A stretch of 28,659 nt of DNA, from NCBI GenBank assembly GCA_002393705.1, contig DGTH01000033.1, forward strand, positions 578-29,236, written 5' to 3'. The DNA is from Prevotella sp. UBA4341. Its GTDB lineage: Bacteria; Bacteroidota; Bacteroidia; Bacteroidales; Bacteroidaceae. This document shows positions 20,855 to 28,551 of the stretch, piece after piece (the first letter of the stretch is position 1; each line of letters begins with the position of its first letter). A program made the position numbers and the translations under genes. Below the pieces are notes generated by a model. The model ran no database searches. It was not told the DNA's origin and worked only from the letters and a program-made list of their open reading frames with translations.

Positions 20855-21772
20855 ATGAAGATTCTTGTAGCAACAGAGAAGCCGTTTGCAGCAGCAGCTG
20901 TAGAGGGCATAAGGAAGGAAGTAGAGGCAGCCGGCCACGAGCTGGCGCTGCTGGAGAAATACAGCGAGAAGCAGCAGCTGCTGGACGCTGTGAAGGATGC
21001 TGACGCCATGATTATCCGCTCGGACAAGGTGGATGCTGAAGTACTCGACGCCGCCAAGCAGCTGAAGATTGTGGTACGTGCCGGTGCCGGCTACGACAAC
21101 ATTGACCTGGCAGCTGCCACGCAGCACAACGTGGTGGCCGAGAACACGCCGGGGCAGAACGCCAACGCCGTGGCAGAGCTGGTCTTCGGACTGCTGGTCA
21201 TGGCCGTACGCGGTTTCTACAATGGCAAGAGCGGCAGCGAGCTCCTGGGCAAGAAGCTCGGCATTCTGGCCTTCGGCAACGTTGGTCGTAACGTGGCCCG
21301 CATAGCCAAGGGCTTCGGCATGGAGGTGTATGCCTACGATGCCTACTGTCCTGCTGAGGTGATAGAGAAGGCCGGCGTGACGGCTGTGGCTAACCAGGAT
21401 GCGCTGTTCGAGACATGCGACGTAGTTTCGCTGCACATACCCGCAACGGCTGAGACCAAGCAGAGCATAGGCTATGCCCTGGTGGGTAAGCTGAAGAAGG
21501 GTGGCGTGTTGGTGAACACGGCCCGCAAGGAGGTCATCAACGAACCTGAGCTGCTGAAGCTGATGCAGGAGCGTGAGGATCTGAAGTACGTCACCGACAT
21601 CATGCCCGACACGAACGACGAGTTTCTGAAACTGGAGGGTCGCTATTTCTCGACCCCGAAGAAGATGGGTGCACAGACAGCCGAGGCCAACATCAATGCC
21701 GGCATCGCTGCTGCACGTCAGATTAATGCCTTCTTCAAGGATGGTGACACGAAGTTCCAGGTAAATAAGTAA
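20855..21772 (+). CDS. serA: D-3-phosphoglycerate dehydrogenase, short form without ACT domain
   Basis: A 305-residue cytoplasmic NAD-dependent enzyme that oxidises 3-phosphoglycerate to 3-phosphohydroxypyruvate, the first step of serine synthesis. The substrate/catalytic segment VVRAGAGYDNIDLA, the Rossmann motif LAFGNVGRNVARIAKGFG, and NTARKEVINE are clear. The active-site His of the usual TPHxGAxT motif is replaced: the sequence reads TPKKMGAQTAEA, with Lys269 at the His position. I recall the same change in Bacteroides and Entamoeba enzymes, so it is likely a lineage trait. There is no ACT or other regulatory domain, so serine feedback by that route is not expected. A perfect 21-bp hairpin follows the stop. 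Confidence 0.95.
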   Translation: MKILVATEKPFAAAAVEGIRKEVEAAGHELALLEKYSEKQQLLDAVKDADAMIIRSDKVDAEVLDAAKQLKIVVRAGAGYDNIDLAAATQHNVVAENTPGQNANAVAELVFGLLVMAVRGFYNGKSGSELLGKKLGILAFGNVGRNVARIAKGFGMEVYAYDAYCPAEVIEKAGVTAVANQDALFETCDVVSLHIPATAETKQSIGYALVGKLKKGGVLVNTARKEVINEPELLKLMQEREDLKYVTDIMPDTNDEFLKLEGRYFSTPKKMGAQTAEANINAGIAAARQINAFFKDGDTKFQVNK

Positions 21773-21795
21773 GCTGTCAGGAGTTTATAGTATAT

Positions 21796-21848
21796 AAAGT
21801 GAAAAGTTGATAGTTGGGATAAGTCAACAACTATCAACTTTTCACTTT
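21796..21848. terminator. Bidirectional terminator between serA and the GH5 gene
   Basis: A perfect 21-bp A+T-rich stem (arms 21796-21816 and 21828-21848) with an 11-nt loop, and A and T tracts at the stem ends. The left arm is built from 7-bp units GTGAAAA, GTTGATA and GTTGGGA. It separates two convergent genes. Confidence 0.85.
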
Positions 21849-21853
21849 TCTAT

Positions 21854-23524
21854 TTACCTGATTATGATTTTCTTTCCGTTGCAGATGTAAATGCCGCAGG
21901 TGGGATTGGCGACCCGACGGCCCTGCAGGTCGTAATAGCTGTCAGGTGACGGACGATGGGTAATAGGGGTTGGAGGTTGGATGCTTGTGACGAATGACTC
22001 GGCAATTGTGCAGCCCCAGAAACTGGTTGGGGTCATTCTCAGCTTTGTGCCGTCAGACTTGACCAGCTGAATGTCCTTAATGGTAATCTTGGCTGAAGGC
22101 AGACAGTTCTGCAGGGTGATACGCTGGATGGTAGAACCCATGGTGGCAGCGTTTAACACTAATGAGCTGGAAGCAGAGCTGACCTTTTGTACCAGGTCTC
22201 CGCTGGGACTCTTATAAACCTTATATTGGAGTGCATTCGGTGCCGGAGCCTCTGCCAGCGTCAACTCCACGCGGCTGAAGGATGATGTGTTGAGGGCTTC
22301 GGAAACCAGGTTGACCTCAGTCCATTGGCCCGTAAAAGTTACCTCATAGATAGTTTCGCCTAAATCTTCGCGTGTAGGCAAAACGGGTTGAAAACTATCG
22401 CCATACCACGCCTTGAGAATAGCCTCGGCCAGGTCGGGCTGCGTGAAGACGGGTATCGCACGGTCTGCACCGTCGCTGATGCCCATCCATTGGAATGTGG
22501 CAATGCCGTTCTCTTTTGCTTTCTTTACAAAATATTCAGCGTACTGAAGCACGTTCTGACGACGTACCATGTAGTCTGACTCCCCGTCGTTAGCCGTGCC
22601 CCATTCGCCCACTATGACGGGGCCTCCCTTACTGGCGAGCCTGTTCTTCAGAAGGCTTATCATGCCATCCACCTCGATTTTGGTGCTGTTGAGGTTTTTC
22701 ACGTTGGGGTAGAAGTGTACCTGAAAGGCTATGTGCCCTTCGCCGGCGGGGTCGTTGGGCATGGCCATCTTCGTGAGGACTTCATTCAGATGGGCGTTCC
22801 AGTTGCCATAGCCGTTGGCTGCAGCATAGGTGTTGACGACGAGATTACGATGGGCGTTGTTGCCGCCCGTGTTGCGTACGGTTGTCACGAAACTCTGGGC
22901 ATAGTTGTTAATGGCGGCATAGGCTTCGGAAGCATCAGTAGCGTTGTAGCCTCCTGGACGGTTAAAGGTAGCGAAGCACCAGGAGTCGTACTTGTCGAGC
23001 ATCTCGTTATAAGCCTCGAAGAGCAGACGTTGGTCGTAATCCTTGAACTCGGTGGCTATCTGCTGCCAGAGGTATTCATACTTCGCCTTTGTAGAGTTAT
23101 AGGTAGAGCTACTGGCGTGCAGCCAATGGAAAGAACCGTCGCCCGTATCGTGGTGAACGTTGAGCAAACAATACATGCCGGCATCGAGCACATAATCCAC
23201 CACTTCGTGGACGCGAGCCATCCACTCAGCATCTACCTTGCCGTTAGCGTCCATGTGGTTCATCCATGTTACGGGTACGCGAATGGCTCCAAAACCGGCT
23301 GTCTTCAGCATCTGCATAAGCTCGGGTTTGGTGTAGGGTTGACCCCAATAAATTTCAGACTCAAGTCCCTGACGAGCTCCATTGTTGCTGTTGGCGTCGA
23401 GCGTGTTGCCAAGGTTCCAGCCAACGCCCATGTTGGTGATGGCTTGTGTGGCGGTTTCAAAACTTTGCGCGTTGAGCAGCAGCGTGAGCGGCAAGGATAA
23501 ACAGAAAGTAAGTAGTCGTTTCAT
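21854..23524 (-). CDS. Secreted glycoside hydrolase family 5 enzyme (endoglucanase-like)
   Basis: A 556-residue exported glycosidase. After the signal peptide (MKRLLTFCLSLPLTLLLNAQ) comes a GH5 barrel at about residues 30-350: MGVGWNLGNTLDA, AIRVPVTWMNHM, LLNVHHD, the acid/base Glu in FEAYNEM, HFYPN, and the nucleophile Glu in IVGEWGTA. These motifs suit beta-1,4-glucanases such as cellulase, lichenase or xyloglucanase; the substrate is not certain. A beta-sandwich, possibly carbohydrate-binding, module follows (about 365-515), then a Pro/Thr linker from 7-bp repeats and a sorting tail (YYDLQGRRVANPTCGIYICN) of T9SS type. ATG 23524 begins directly with the signal, so I prefer it to 23581. It lies on the opposite strand between serA and the HIT gene. 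Confidence 0.9.
   Translation of the reverse strand: MKRLLTFCLSLPLTLLLNAQSFETATQAITNMGVGWNLGNTLDANSNNGARQGLESEIYWGQPYTKPELMQMLKTAGFGAIRVPVTWMNHMDANGKVDAEWMARVHEVVDYVLDAGMYCLLNVHHDTGDGSFHWLHASSSTYNSTKAKYEYLWQQIATEFKDYDQRLLFEAYNEMLDKYDSWCFATFNRPGGYNATDASEAYAAINNYAQSFVTTVRNTGGNNAHRNLVVNTYAAANGYGNWNAHLNEVLTKMAMPNDPAGEGHIAFQVHFYPNVKNLNSTKIEVDGMISLLKNRLASKGGPVIVGEWGTANDGESDYMVRRQNVLQYAEYFVKKAKENGIATFQWMGISDGADRAIPVFTQPDLAEAILKAWYGDSFQPVLPTREDLGETIYEVTFTGQWTEVNLVSEALNTSSFSRVELTLAEAPAPNALQYKVYKSPSGDLVQKVSSASSSLVLNAATMGSTIQRITLQNCLPSAKITIKDIQLVKSDGTKLRMTPTSFWGCTIAESFVTSIQPPTPITHRPSPDSYYDLQGRRVANPTCGIYICNGKKIIIR
21952..21986 (+). repeat. Heptads encoding the GH5 linker
   Basis: On the plus strand GACGATG, GGTAATA, GGGGTTG, GAGGTTG and GATGCTT follow each other without gap. 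On the coding (minus) strand they give the linker around QPPTPITHRPSP between the beta-sandwich module and the sorting tail. The resemblance to the array at 4136-4205 (GGGGTTG, GATGTTA) is close. Confidence 0.65.
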
Positions 23525-23558
23525 ACTTGAAGATGTGTCTTTAGTTATTTTCTGGTTG

Positions 23559-23566
23559 CAAAAGTA
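23559..23566 (-). promoter_or_regulatory. -7 element of the GH5 gene promoter
   Basis: TACTTTTG on the minus strand matches TAnnTTTG, about 35 nt upstream of ATG 23524. No clear -33 box, so regulation by an activator is possible. Confidence 0.55.
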
Positions 23567-23598
23567 AGTAAATATTTTCATAATTCATAATTATTTCG

Positions 23599-23606
23599 TA
23601 CTTTTG
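23599..23606 (+). promoter_or_regulatory. -7 element of the HIT/DUF1015/YigZ unit
   Basis: TACTTTTG matches TAnnTTTG, 32 nt before the HIT start codon. It is divergent from the GH5 promoter; two CATAATT heptads (23579-23592) lie between the two -7 boxes. Confidence 0.6.
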
Positions 23607-23638
23607 CAAAATCAAAAAACAAATACATCCTAAAAACT

Positions 23639-24064
23639 ATGCAAAGTGACCCCAAAACGTGCCTTTACTGCACCAACAACCAGACGCTGCACGACCTGAT
23701 GATAGAGATTTGTACTCTGCAGGTGTCGAGGGCGTTCCTCTTTAAGGAACAAACCTATCGCGGACGTTGTCTTGTGGCCTACAACGGACACGTCAACGAC
23801 CTGAATGAGCTCTCAGACGAAGAGCGTAACCTCTTTATGGCCGATGTGGCACGCGTAACGCGAGCCATGCAGCGAGCATTCAATCCGGAGAAAATCAACT
23901 ATGGCGCCTATAGCGACAAGCTTTCGCACCTGCACTTCCACCTGGCACCGAAGTATGTCGATGGGCCTGACTACGGAGGCACCTTCCAGATGAATCCAGG
24001 CAAGGTGTATCTTTCTGACGCTGAATACGCTGAAATGATTGACAAAATAAAGAAAGAGCTATGA
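23639..24064 (+). CDS. HIT-family nucleotide hydrolase/transferase
   Basis: A 141-residue cytoplasmic protein of the histidine-triad superfamily, which acts on nucleoside phosphoramidates, dinucleoside polyphosphates or similar. The triad HLHFHLAPK has histidines at residues 97, 99 and 101; H99 or its neighbour is the nucleophile by family analogy. The N-terminal CLYC pair may bind zinc, as in several HIT proteins. The stop codon overlaps the next ATG by 4 nt (ATGA), so it is translationally coupled to the DUF1015 gene. Physiological substrate unknown. Confidence 0.9.
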   Translation: MQSDPKTCLYCTNNQTLHDLMIEICTLQVSRAFLFKEQTYRGRCLVAYNGHVNDLNELSDEERNLFMADVARVTRAMQRAFNPEKINYGAYSDKLSHLHFHLAPKYVDGPDYGGTFQMNPGKVYLSDAEYAEMIDKIKKEL

Positions 24065-25308
24065 AGGTAAAGCCATTTAAAGGACTGCGCCCGCCACGTG
24101 AGCTGGTGGAGCAGGTAGAGAGCAGACCTTACGACGTGCTGGACTCTGAAGAGGCACGCCGGGAGGCTGGAACAAACGAGAAGAGTCTGTACCACATTAT
24201 CAAGCCTGAGATTGACTTCCCCGAGGGCACGTCGGAGTACGACTCTCGCGTCTATGAGAAAGCTGCCGAAAACTTCCAGAAGTTCCAGGACAAGGGGTGG
24301 CTGGTACAAGACGCGCGCGAACATTATTATATATATGCGCAGACCATGAACCAGAAGACGCAGTACGGCCTCGTCATCTGCGCACATACCGACGACTACA
24401 TGGCTGGTCGGATTAAGAAGCACGAGCTGACGCGTCGCGACAAGGAGGAAGACCGCATGAAGCATGTTCGCGTAAATGATGCCAATGTGGAGCCTGTCTT
24501 CTTTGCCTATCCCGACAACCAGGTGCTCAACGAACTCATCATGCGTTATGCACAGACGGCGGCACCGGAGTATGACTTCGTGGCCCCCATCGATGGCTTT
24601 CGTCACCAGTTCTGGGTAATTGACAACGATGAGGACATGGCGACCGTGACGCGTGAGTTTACCAACATGCCAGCGTTCTATATAGCCGACGGTCACCATC
24701 GTTCTGCTGCCGCTGCACTCGTGGGAGCTGAAAAGCAGAAGCAGAACCCTAACCATACGGGTACGGAGGAGTACAACTACTTCATGGCCGTCTGTTTCCA
24801 GGCAAGTCAGCTTACCATTCTGGACTACAACCGCGTGGTGAAAGACCTGAACGGACTCACAGGTGAGGAGTTCCTTGCTGCCTTGCAGGTTAACTTCATT
24901 GTGACAGACAAGGGTGTGGACATCTATAAGCCACAGCAGCTGCACGAGTTCTCGCTCTATCTTGACGGTCGCTGGTATAGCCTCATGGCCAAGGAGGGAA
25001 CGTACGACAATACTGACCCCATAGGCGTGCTTGACGTCGATATCTCGTCAAGACTCATACTCGACGAGATTCTGAACATAGGCGACCTGCGTTCGTCGAA
25101 GCGCATTGACTTCGTGGGCGGCCTGCGTGGACTGCGTGAGCTAAAACGCCGTGTGGATAGTGGAGAAATGCGTGCTGCCTTGGCACTCTATCCGGTTACC
25201 ATGCAACAGATTATGGACATTGCCGACTCTGGAAAGATTATGCCTCCTAAGGCTACGTGGTTTGAGCCTAAACTGCGATCTGGATTGGTCATTCACAAAC
25301 TGAAGTAA
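24061..25308 (+). CDS. DUF1015 family protein
   Basis: A 415-residue cytoplasmic protein of the DUF1015 family: N-terminus VKPFKGLRPPRELVEQVESR followed by PYDVLDSEEA, the YIYAQTMNQKTQYGLVICA segment, and the motif IADGHHRSAAAALVG. No enzyme activity is established that I know of. In Bacteroidetes the gene is commonly found next to serC and serA; here the GH5 and HIT genes lie between. It overlaps the HIT gene by 4 nt and the next gene by 1 nt (TAATG), so the three form one unit. Confidence 0.9.
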   Translation: MKVKPFKGLRPPRELVEQVESRPYDVLDSEEARREAGTNEKSLYHIIKPEIDFPEGTSEYDSRVYEKAAENFQKFQDKGWLVQDAREHYYIYAQTMNQKTQYGLVICAHTDDYMAGRIKKHELTRRDKEEDRMKHVRVNDANVEPVFFAYPDNQVLNELIMRYAQTAAPEYDFVAPIDGFRHQFWVIDNDEDMATVTREFTNMPAFYIADGHHRSAAAALVGAEKQKQNPNHTGTEEYNYFMAVCFQASQLTILDYNRVVKDLNGLTGEEFLAALQVNFIVTDKGVDIYKPQQLHEFSLYLDGRWYSLMAKEGTYDNTDPIGVLDVDISSRLILDEILNIGDLRSSKRIDFVGGLRGLRELKRRVDSGEMRAALALYPVTMQQIMDIADSGKIMPPKATWFEPKLRSGLVIHKLK

Positions 25309-25886
25309 TGTCTGACGAGTACAAAACCATAGCAGCAACGGGCGAGGGATATTATACCGAAAAACGGAGTAAGTTCCTCGCCTTTGCTCACCACGTTAAG
25401 ACTATCAACGAGGTGAAGCAGCTTTTGGCAGAGTACCGTAAGAAGTACTATGACGCACGCCACGTCTGCTATGCATACATGTTGGGAGCGGCGAGGTCAG
25501 ACTTCAGGGCTAACGACGACGGCGAGCCTTCATCGACAGCCGGGAAACCCATACTGGGACAAATCAACTCTAACGAGCTGACCGACGTACTCCTCGTCGT
25601 GGTGCGCTACTACGGGGGTGTGAACCTGGGAACCAGTGGACTCATTGTGGCCTACCGTGAGGCGGCTGCCGACGCCATAGCCCACGCCAAGGTGGAAAAA
25701 CGGCAGGTGGAGGAGGAGGTTGACTACTCGTTTGCTTACCCGCAGATGAACGATGTGATGCGTATTGTCAAGGAAATGCAGCCTCGCATTGTAGCACAAA
25801 CTTTTGATAATACGTGCCAGATACGCTTACGCATCCGACAGTCAGAAGCAGAACAGTTACGCCAACGACTTAACAATCTTTTGTAA
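25308..25886 (+). CDS. yigZ: YigZ/IMPACT family protein (UPF0029)
   Basis: A 192-residue cytoplasmic protein. The conserved block ANDDGEPSSTAGKPILGQIN and VVVRYYGGVNLGTSGLIVAY identifies the family, and the C-terminal DUF1949-like domain (about residues 135-192) completes it. The E. coli relative is implicated in stress or translation-linked functions, but the biochemical role is not settled. The start codon overlaps the DUF1015 stop by one base. It is the last gene of its unit; a repeat-bearing promoter for map follows. Confidence 0.9.
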   Translation: MSDEYKTIAATGEGYYTEKRSKFLAFAHHVKTINEVKQLLAEYRKKYYDARHVCYAYMLGAARSDFRANDDGEPSSTAGKPILGQINSNELTDVLLVVVRYYGGVNLGTSGLIVAYREAAADAIAHAKVEKRQVEEEVDYSFAYPQMNDVMRIVKEMQPRIVAQTFDNTCQIRLRIRQSEAEQLRQRLNNLL

Positions 25887-25909
25887 TTGCAGAAAGAAAT
25901 TGTCAACCG

Positions 25910-25930
25910 GAAATCAGTAAATCGTAAATA
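25910..25930 (+). repeat. Three A+T-rich heptads upstream of map
   Basis: GAAATCA, GTAAATC and GTAAATA follow directly and end 5 nt before the -7 box, so they cover the -33 position. The GTAAATC type recurs before rpmB. Confidence 0.75.
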
Positions 25931-25935
25931 TTTTG

Positions 25936-25943
25936 TACCTTTG
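25936..25943 (+). promoter_or_regulatory. -7 element of the map promoter
   Basis: TACCTTTG matches TAnnTTTG, 22 nt before the map start codon. No TTTG is found at -33, where the heptads lie. Confidence 0.65.
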
Positions 25944-25964
25944 CACCCAAATTTCAGATAAACA

Positions 25965-26837
25965 ATGAAAAAAAGATGGCGTTGCAAGCCGGGGGTACAA
26001 CCTACCGACTTTGACAAGAAAATAATGTACCTGGAGAATAAAGGCGCCTACGTACCTACACGCGAGCTCGTATTGAACGACGAGCAGATAGAAGGCATAC
26101 GCCGATCGGGTGTTGTGAATACGGGTGTGCTTGATGCTGTTCAGGCTGCAATTCGTCCAGGCATGAATACCCAGGAGATTGACGATATCTGCATGGCTTA
26201 TTGCCGTGCCCATCATGCGACACCAGCCTGTTTGGGCTATGTGGCTGACAAGAATACCCCTCCTTTCCCCAAGAGTGTCTGCACAAGTATTAATGAAGTG
26301 GTATGTCACGGTATCCCCAAAGAAGAAGACGTGCTTGAAGAGGGTGACATTATCAACGTCGATTTTACTACTATTCTTGACGGCTACTACAGCGATGCAT
26401 CGCGTATGTTCATCGTGGGTGGAAAGACAACGCCCGAGAAGGAACAGCTGGTACGCGTGACTAAAGAGTGTCTGGAGATAGGCATGGAGGCCGCCAAACC
26501 GTGGCATGGCGTGAACGGGATAGGCCGTGCCATTCAGAAGCATGCCAACAAGTATCACTACGGCGTGGTGCGTGATCTTTGCGGCCATGGCGTAGGACTG
26601 CAGTTCCATACCGATCCGGATGTTGCCCACTTCGCTCAGAAAGGCGACGGCATGTTGCTCGTGCCAGGCATGGTGTTTACCATTGAGCCTATGATTAACA
26701 TGGGCACATGGCGCGTATTCATCGATGCTGACGACCCCTTTGGCTGGGAAGTCATTTCGGAAGACGAACAGCCGTCGGCTCAATGGGAACACACACTCCT
26801 GATGACTGAGCATGGTGTAGAAATTCTAACTTATTAG
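25965..26837 (+). CDS. map: Type I methionine aminopeptidase
   Basis: A 290-residue cytoplasmic metalloenzyme that removes the initiator methionine from new proteins. The five metal ligands are present: D133 (NVDFTT), D144 (YYSDASR), H208 (LCGHGVG), E241 (TIEPM) and E275 (QWEHTLL). An N-terminal extension of about 35 residues starting MKKRWRCKPGVQ precedes the catalytic domain and is longer than in the E. coli enzyme; similar extensions occur in other bacteria. The tsaD gene starts 4 nt after the stop, so at least tsaD is on the same transcript. Confidence 0.96.
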   Translation: MKKRWRCKPGVQPTDFDKKIMYLENKGAYVPTRELVLNDEQIEGIRRSGVVNTGVLDAVQAAIRPGMNTQEIDDICMAYCRAHHATPACLGYVADKNTPPFPKSVCTSINEVVCHGIPKEEDVLEEGDIINVDFTTILDGYYSDASRMFIVGGKTTPEKEQLVRVTKECLEIGMEAAKPWHGVNGIGRAIQKHANKYHYGVVRDLCGHGVGLQFHTDPDVAHFAQKGDGMLLVPGMVFTIEPMINMGTWRVFIDADDPFGWEVISEDEQPSAQWEHTLLMTEHGVEILTY

Positions 26838-26841
26838 CCCA

Positions 26842-27876
26842 ATGAGTTCCAGTAGTCCTATTTATATCCTTGGTATAGAGTCATCGTGCGACGATACGTC
26901 TGCCGCTGTGCTCAGAGATGGTGAGTTGCTGTCAAACGTGACAGCATCCCAGGCTGTCCACGAAGCTTATGGAGGCGTGGTGCCTGAGTTGGCCAGCCGA
27001 GCGCACCAGCAGAATGTCGTTCCCGTAGTCAGCGAAGCCATAAAACGTGCCGGCATTACGAAAGAACAGCTCTCGGCCGTTGCCTTTACCCGAGGACCTG
27101 GGCTCATGGGCTCGCTTCTGGTGGGTGTCAACTTTGCCAAAGGTTTTGCTCGTTCGTTGGGCATACCGCTCATCGACGTGAATCACTTGCAAGGCCACGT
27201 GATGGCACATTTTATAAAGACCACCACAGACATTACACTAGTTCCTCCCTTCCCCTTCCTCTGCTTACTCGTTTCGGGGGGTAACTCGCAGATTGTCAAG
27301 GTAAATGCTTACAATGACATGGAGGTACTCGGACAGACCATAGACGATGCGGCAGGCGAAGCCATCGACAAGTGTTCGAAGGTCATGGGGTTGGGATATC
27401 CAGGTGGCCCTATCATTGACCGACTGGCACGTCAGGGCAACCCCAAGGCTTATCAGTTCTCGGAGCCACACATTCCGGGACTCGACTATAGCTTCTCCGG
27501 ACTGAAGACGTCGTTCCTCTACTCCATGCAGAAGTGGGTGAAAGACGACCCCGACTTTGTGGAACACCATAAGGAAGACCTGGCTGCCTCGCTGGAGTGG
27601 ACCATTGTCGATATACTGATGAAGAAACTTCGATTGGCTGTCAAACAGACGGGTATCAAGCATGTGGCAGTAGCTGGCGGTGTGAGTGCCAATAATGGTC
27701 TGCGTAATGCGTTCAATGACCATGCGCGTCGTTATGGTTGGACCATCTACATACCCAAGTTCAGCTACACCACAGACAATGCAGCCATGATAGCCATTGT
27801 GGGGTATTTTAAGTATAAGGACCACCAGTTCTGTTCCATCGATGCACCTGCTTTTTCGAAAGTCACTTTTAAATAA
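26842..27876 (+). CDS. tsaD: tRNA N6-adenosine threonylcarbamoyltransferase
   Basis: A 344-residue cytoplasmic enzyme that transfers threonylcarbamoyl to A37 of ANN-decoding tRNAs, working with TsaB and TsaE. The N-terminal GIESSCDDTSAAV, VVPELASRAHQQN, the metal-binding HLQGH (H115, H119), and the VSGGNSQIV and VAGGVSANNGLR motifs are all clear. It is placed between map and pncC with gaps of 4 and 19 nt, so the three housekeeping genes form one operon. Confidence 0.97.
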   Translation: MSSSSPIYILGIESSCDDTSAAVLRDGELLSNVTASQAVHEAYGGVVPELASRAHQQNVVPVVSEAIKRAGITKEQLSAVAFTRGPGLMGSLLVGVNFAKGFARSLGIPLIDVNHLQGHVMAHFIKTTTDITLVPPFPFLCLLVSGGNSQIVKVNAYNDMEVLGQTIDDAAGEAIDKCSKVMGLGYPGGPIIDRLARQGNPKAYQFSEPHIPGLDYSFSGLKTSFLYSMQKWVKDDPDFVEHHKEDLAASLEWTIVDILMKKLRLAVKQTGIKHVAVAGGVSANNGLRNAFNDHARRYGWTIYIPKFSYTTDNAAMIAIVGYFKYKDHQFCSIDAPAFSKVTFK

Positions 27877-27895
27877 AACAAATAATACAAAACGG

Positions 27896-28402
27896 ATGGA
27901 TTTCGAAGGAAAAATAATTAGTCGAGACATTAGTCAGTTATTGTGGGAACGTGAGGAAACCGTCTCTACGGCAGAGAGTTGCACGGGAGGCCGTATTGCT
28001 GAGGCCATGATGTCTGTGCCTGGCGCCTCCAAGTATTTCAAAGGCGGCATTATCTGCTACGTAGATGAGGTAAAAATGAATCTTCTTGGTGTTAGCCAGG
28101 AGTTGTTGGAAGAAAAAACTGCAGTCTGCGAAGAGGTGGCTGTTGAGTTGGTAAAGGGAGCATGTAAGACCTTGAATACCAACTATGCCGTAGCTGCTAC
28201 AGGCATTGCCGGGCCAACGGGTGGCACCAAGGACATTCCCGTAGGCACCATCTGGTTGGCATGTGGCAGTCCTGAACAGGTTGTCACTTGCAAGGTGGAA
28301 GAAGACCATGGCCGTGACATCAATCTTGCTATTGCCACCAACCTCGCCATGCAGATGTTTTTGGACTACCTGAAGCAAAAAGAGTCTGTTCAGGCAGAGT
28401 GA
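27896..28402 (+). CDS. pncC: Nicotinamide-nucleotide amidohydrolase, CinA C-terminal domain protein
   Basis: A 168-residue cytoplasmic enzyme. The family deamidates NMN to NaMN in NAD recycling. The catalytic Ser lies in AESCTGG (S28), with Lys60 in YVDEVKMNLLG and the ATGIAGPTGGT motif in the C-terminal half. It is the stand-alone CinA C-terminal domain, with no N-terminal MoaB-like CinA domain. ATG 27896 is preferred over the longer frame from 27797, which would overlap tsaD by 80 nt and adds no conserved sequence. I see no clear terminator after it. Confidence 0.92.
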   Translation: MDFEGKIISRDISQLLWEREETVSTAESCTGGRIAEAMMSVPGASKYFKGGIICYVDEVKMNLLGVSQELLEEKTAVCEEVAVELVKGACKTLNTNYAVAATGIAGPTGGTKDIPVGTIWLACGSPEQVVTCKVEEDHGRDINLAIATNLAMQMFLDYLKQKESVQAE

Positions 28403-28449
28403 AAAAGGCTATAGGGTGAACGATAGAGTTAAAAAATATTAAGATTGGC

Positions 28450-28485
28450 GGAAATTGTAAATAGTAAATCGTCAAATCGTAAAAT
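28450..28485 (+). repeat. A+T-rich heptads upstream of rpmB
   Basis: GGAAATT, GTAAATA, GTAAATC, an 8-nt GTCAAATC and GTAAAAT, ending 6 nt before the -7 box. The arrangement copies that before map. Confidence 0.7.
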
Positions 28486-28491
28486 ATTTAT

Positions 28492-28499
28492 TACCTTTG
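28492..28499 (+). promoter_or_regulatory. -7 element of the rpmB promoter
   Basis: TACCTTTG matches TAnnTTTG, 52 nt before the rpmB start. No TTTG at -33, which lies inside the heptads. Confidence 0.65.
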
Positions 28500-28551
28500 C
28501 ACCCTGTTTGGAATAAGTTAGTAAAAAGCATCAAGAAAAAAGTAGATAGCA

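Noticed and set aside
27797..27895. Longer start for pncC
   Set aside because: It overlaps the end of tsaD by 80 nt and adds no residues typical of the family; ATG 27896 starts the conserved domain.
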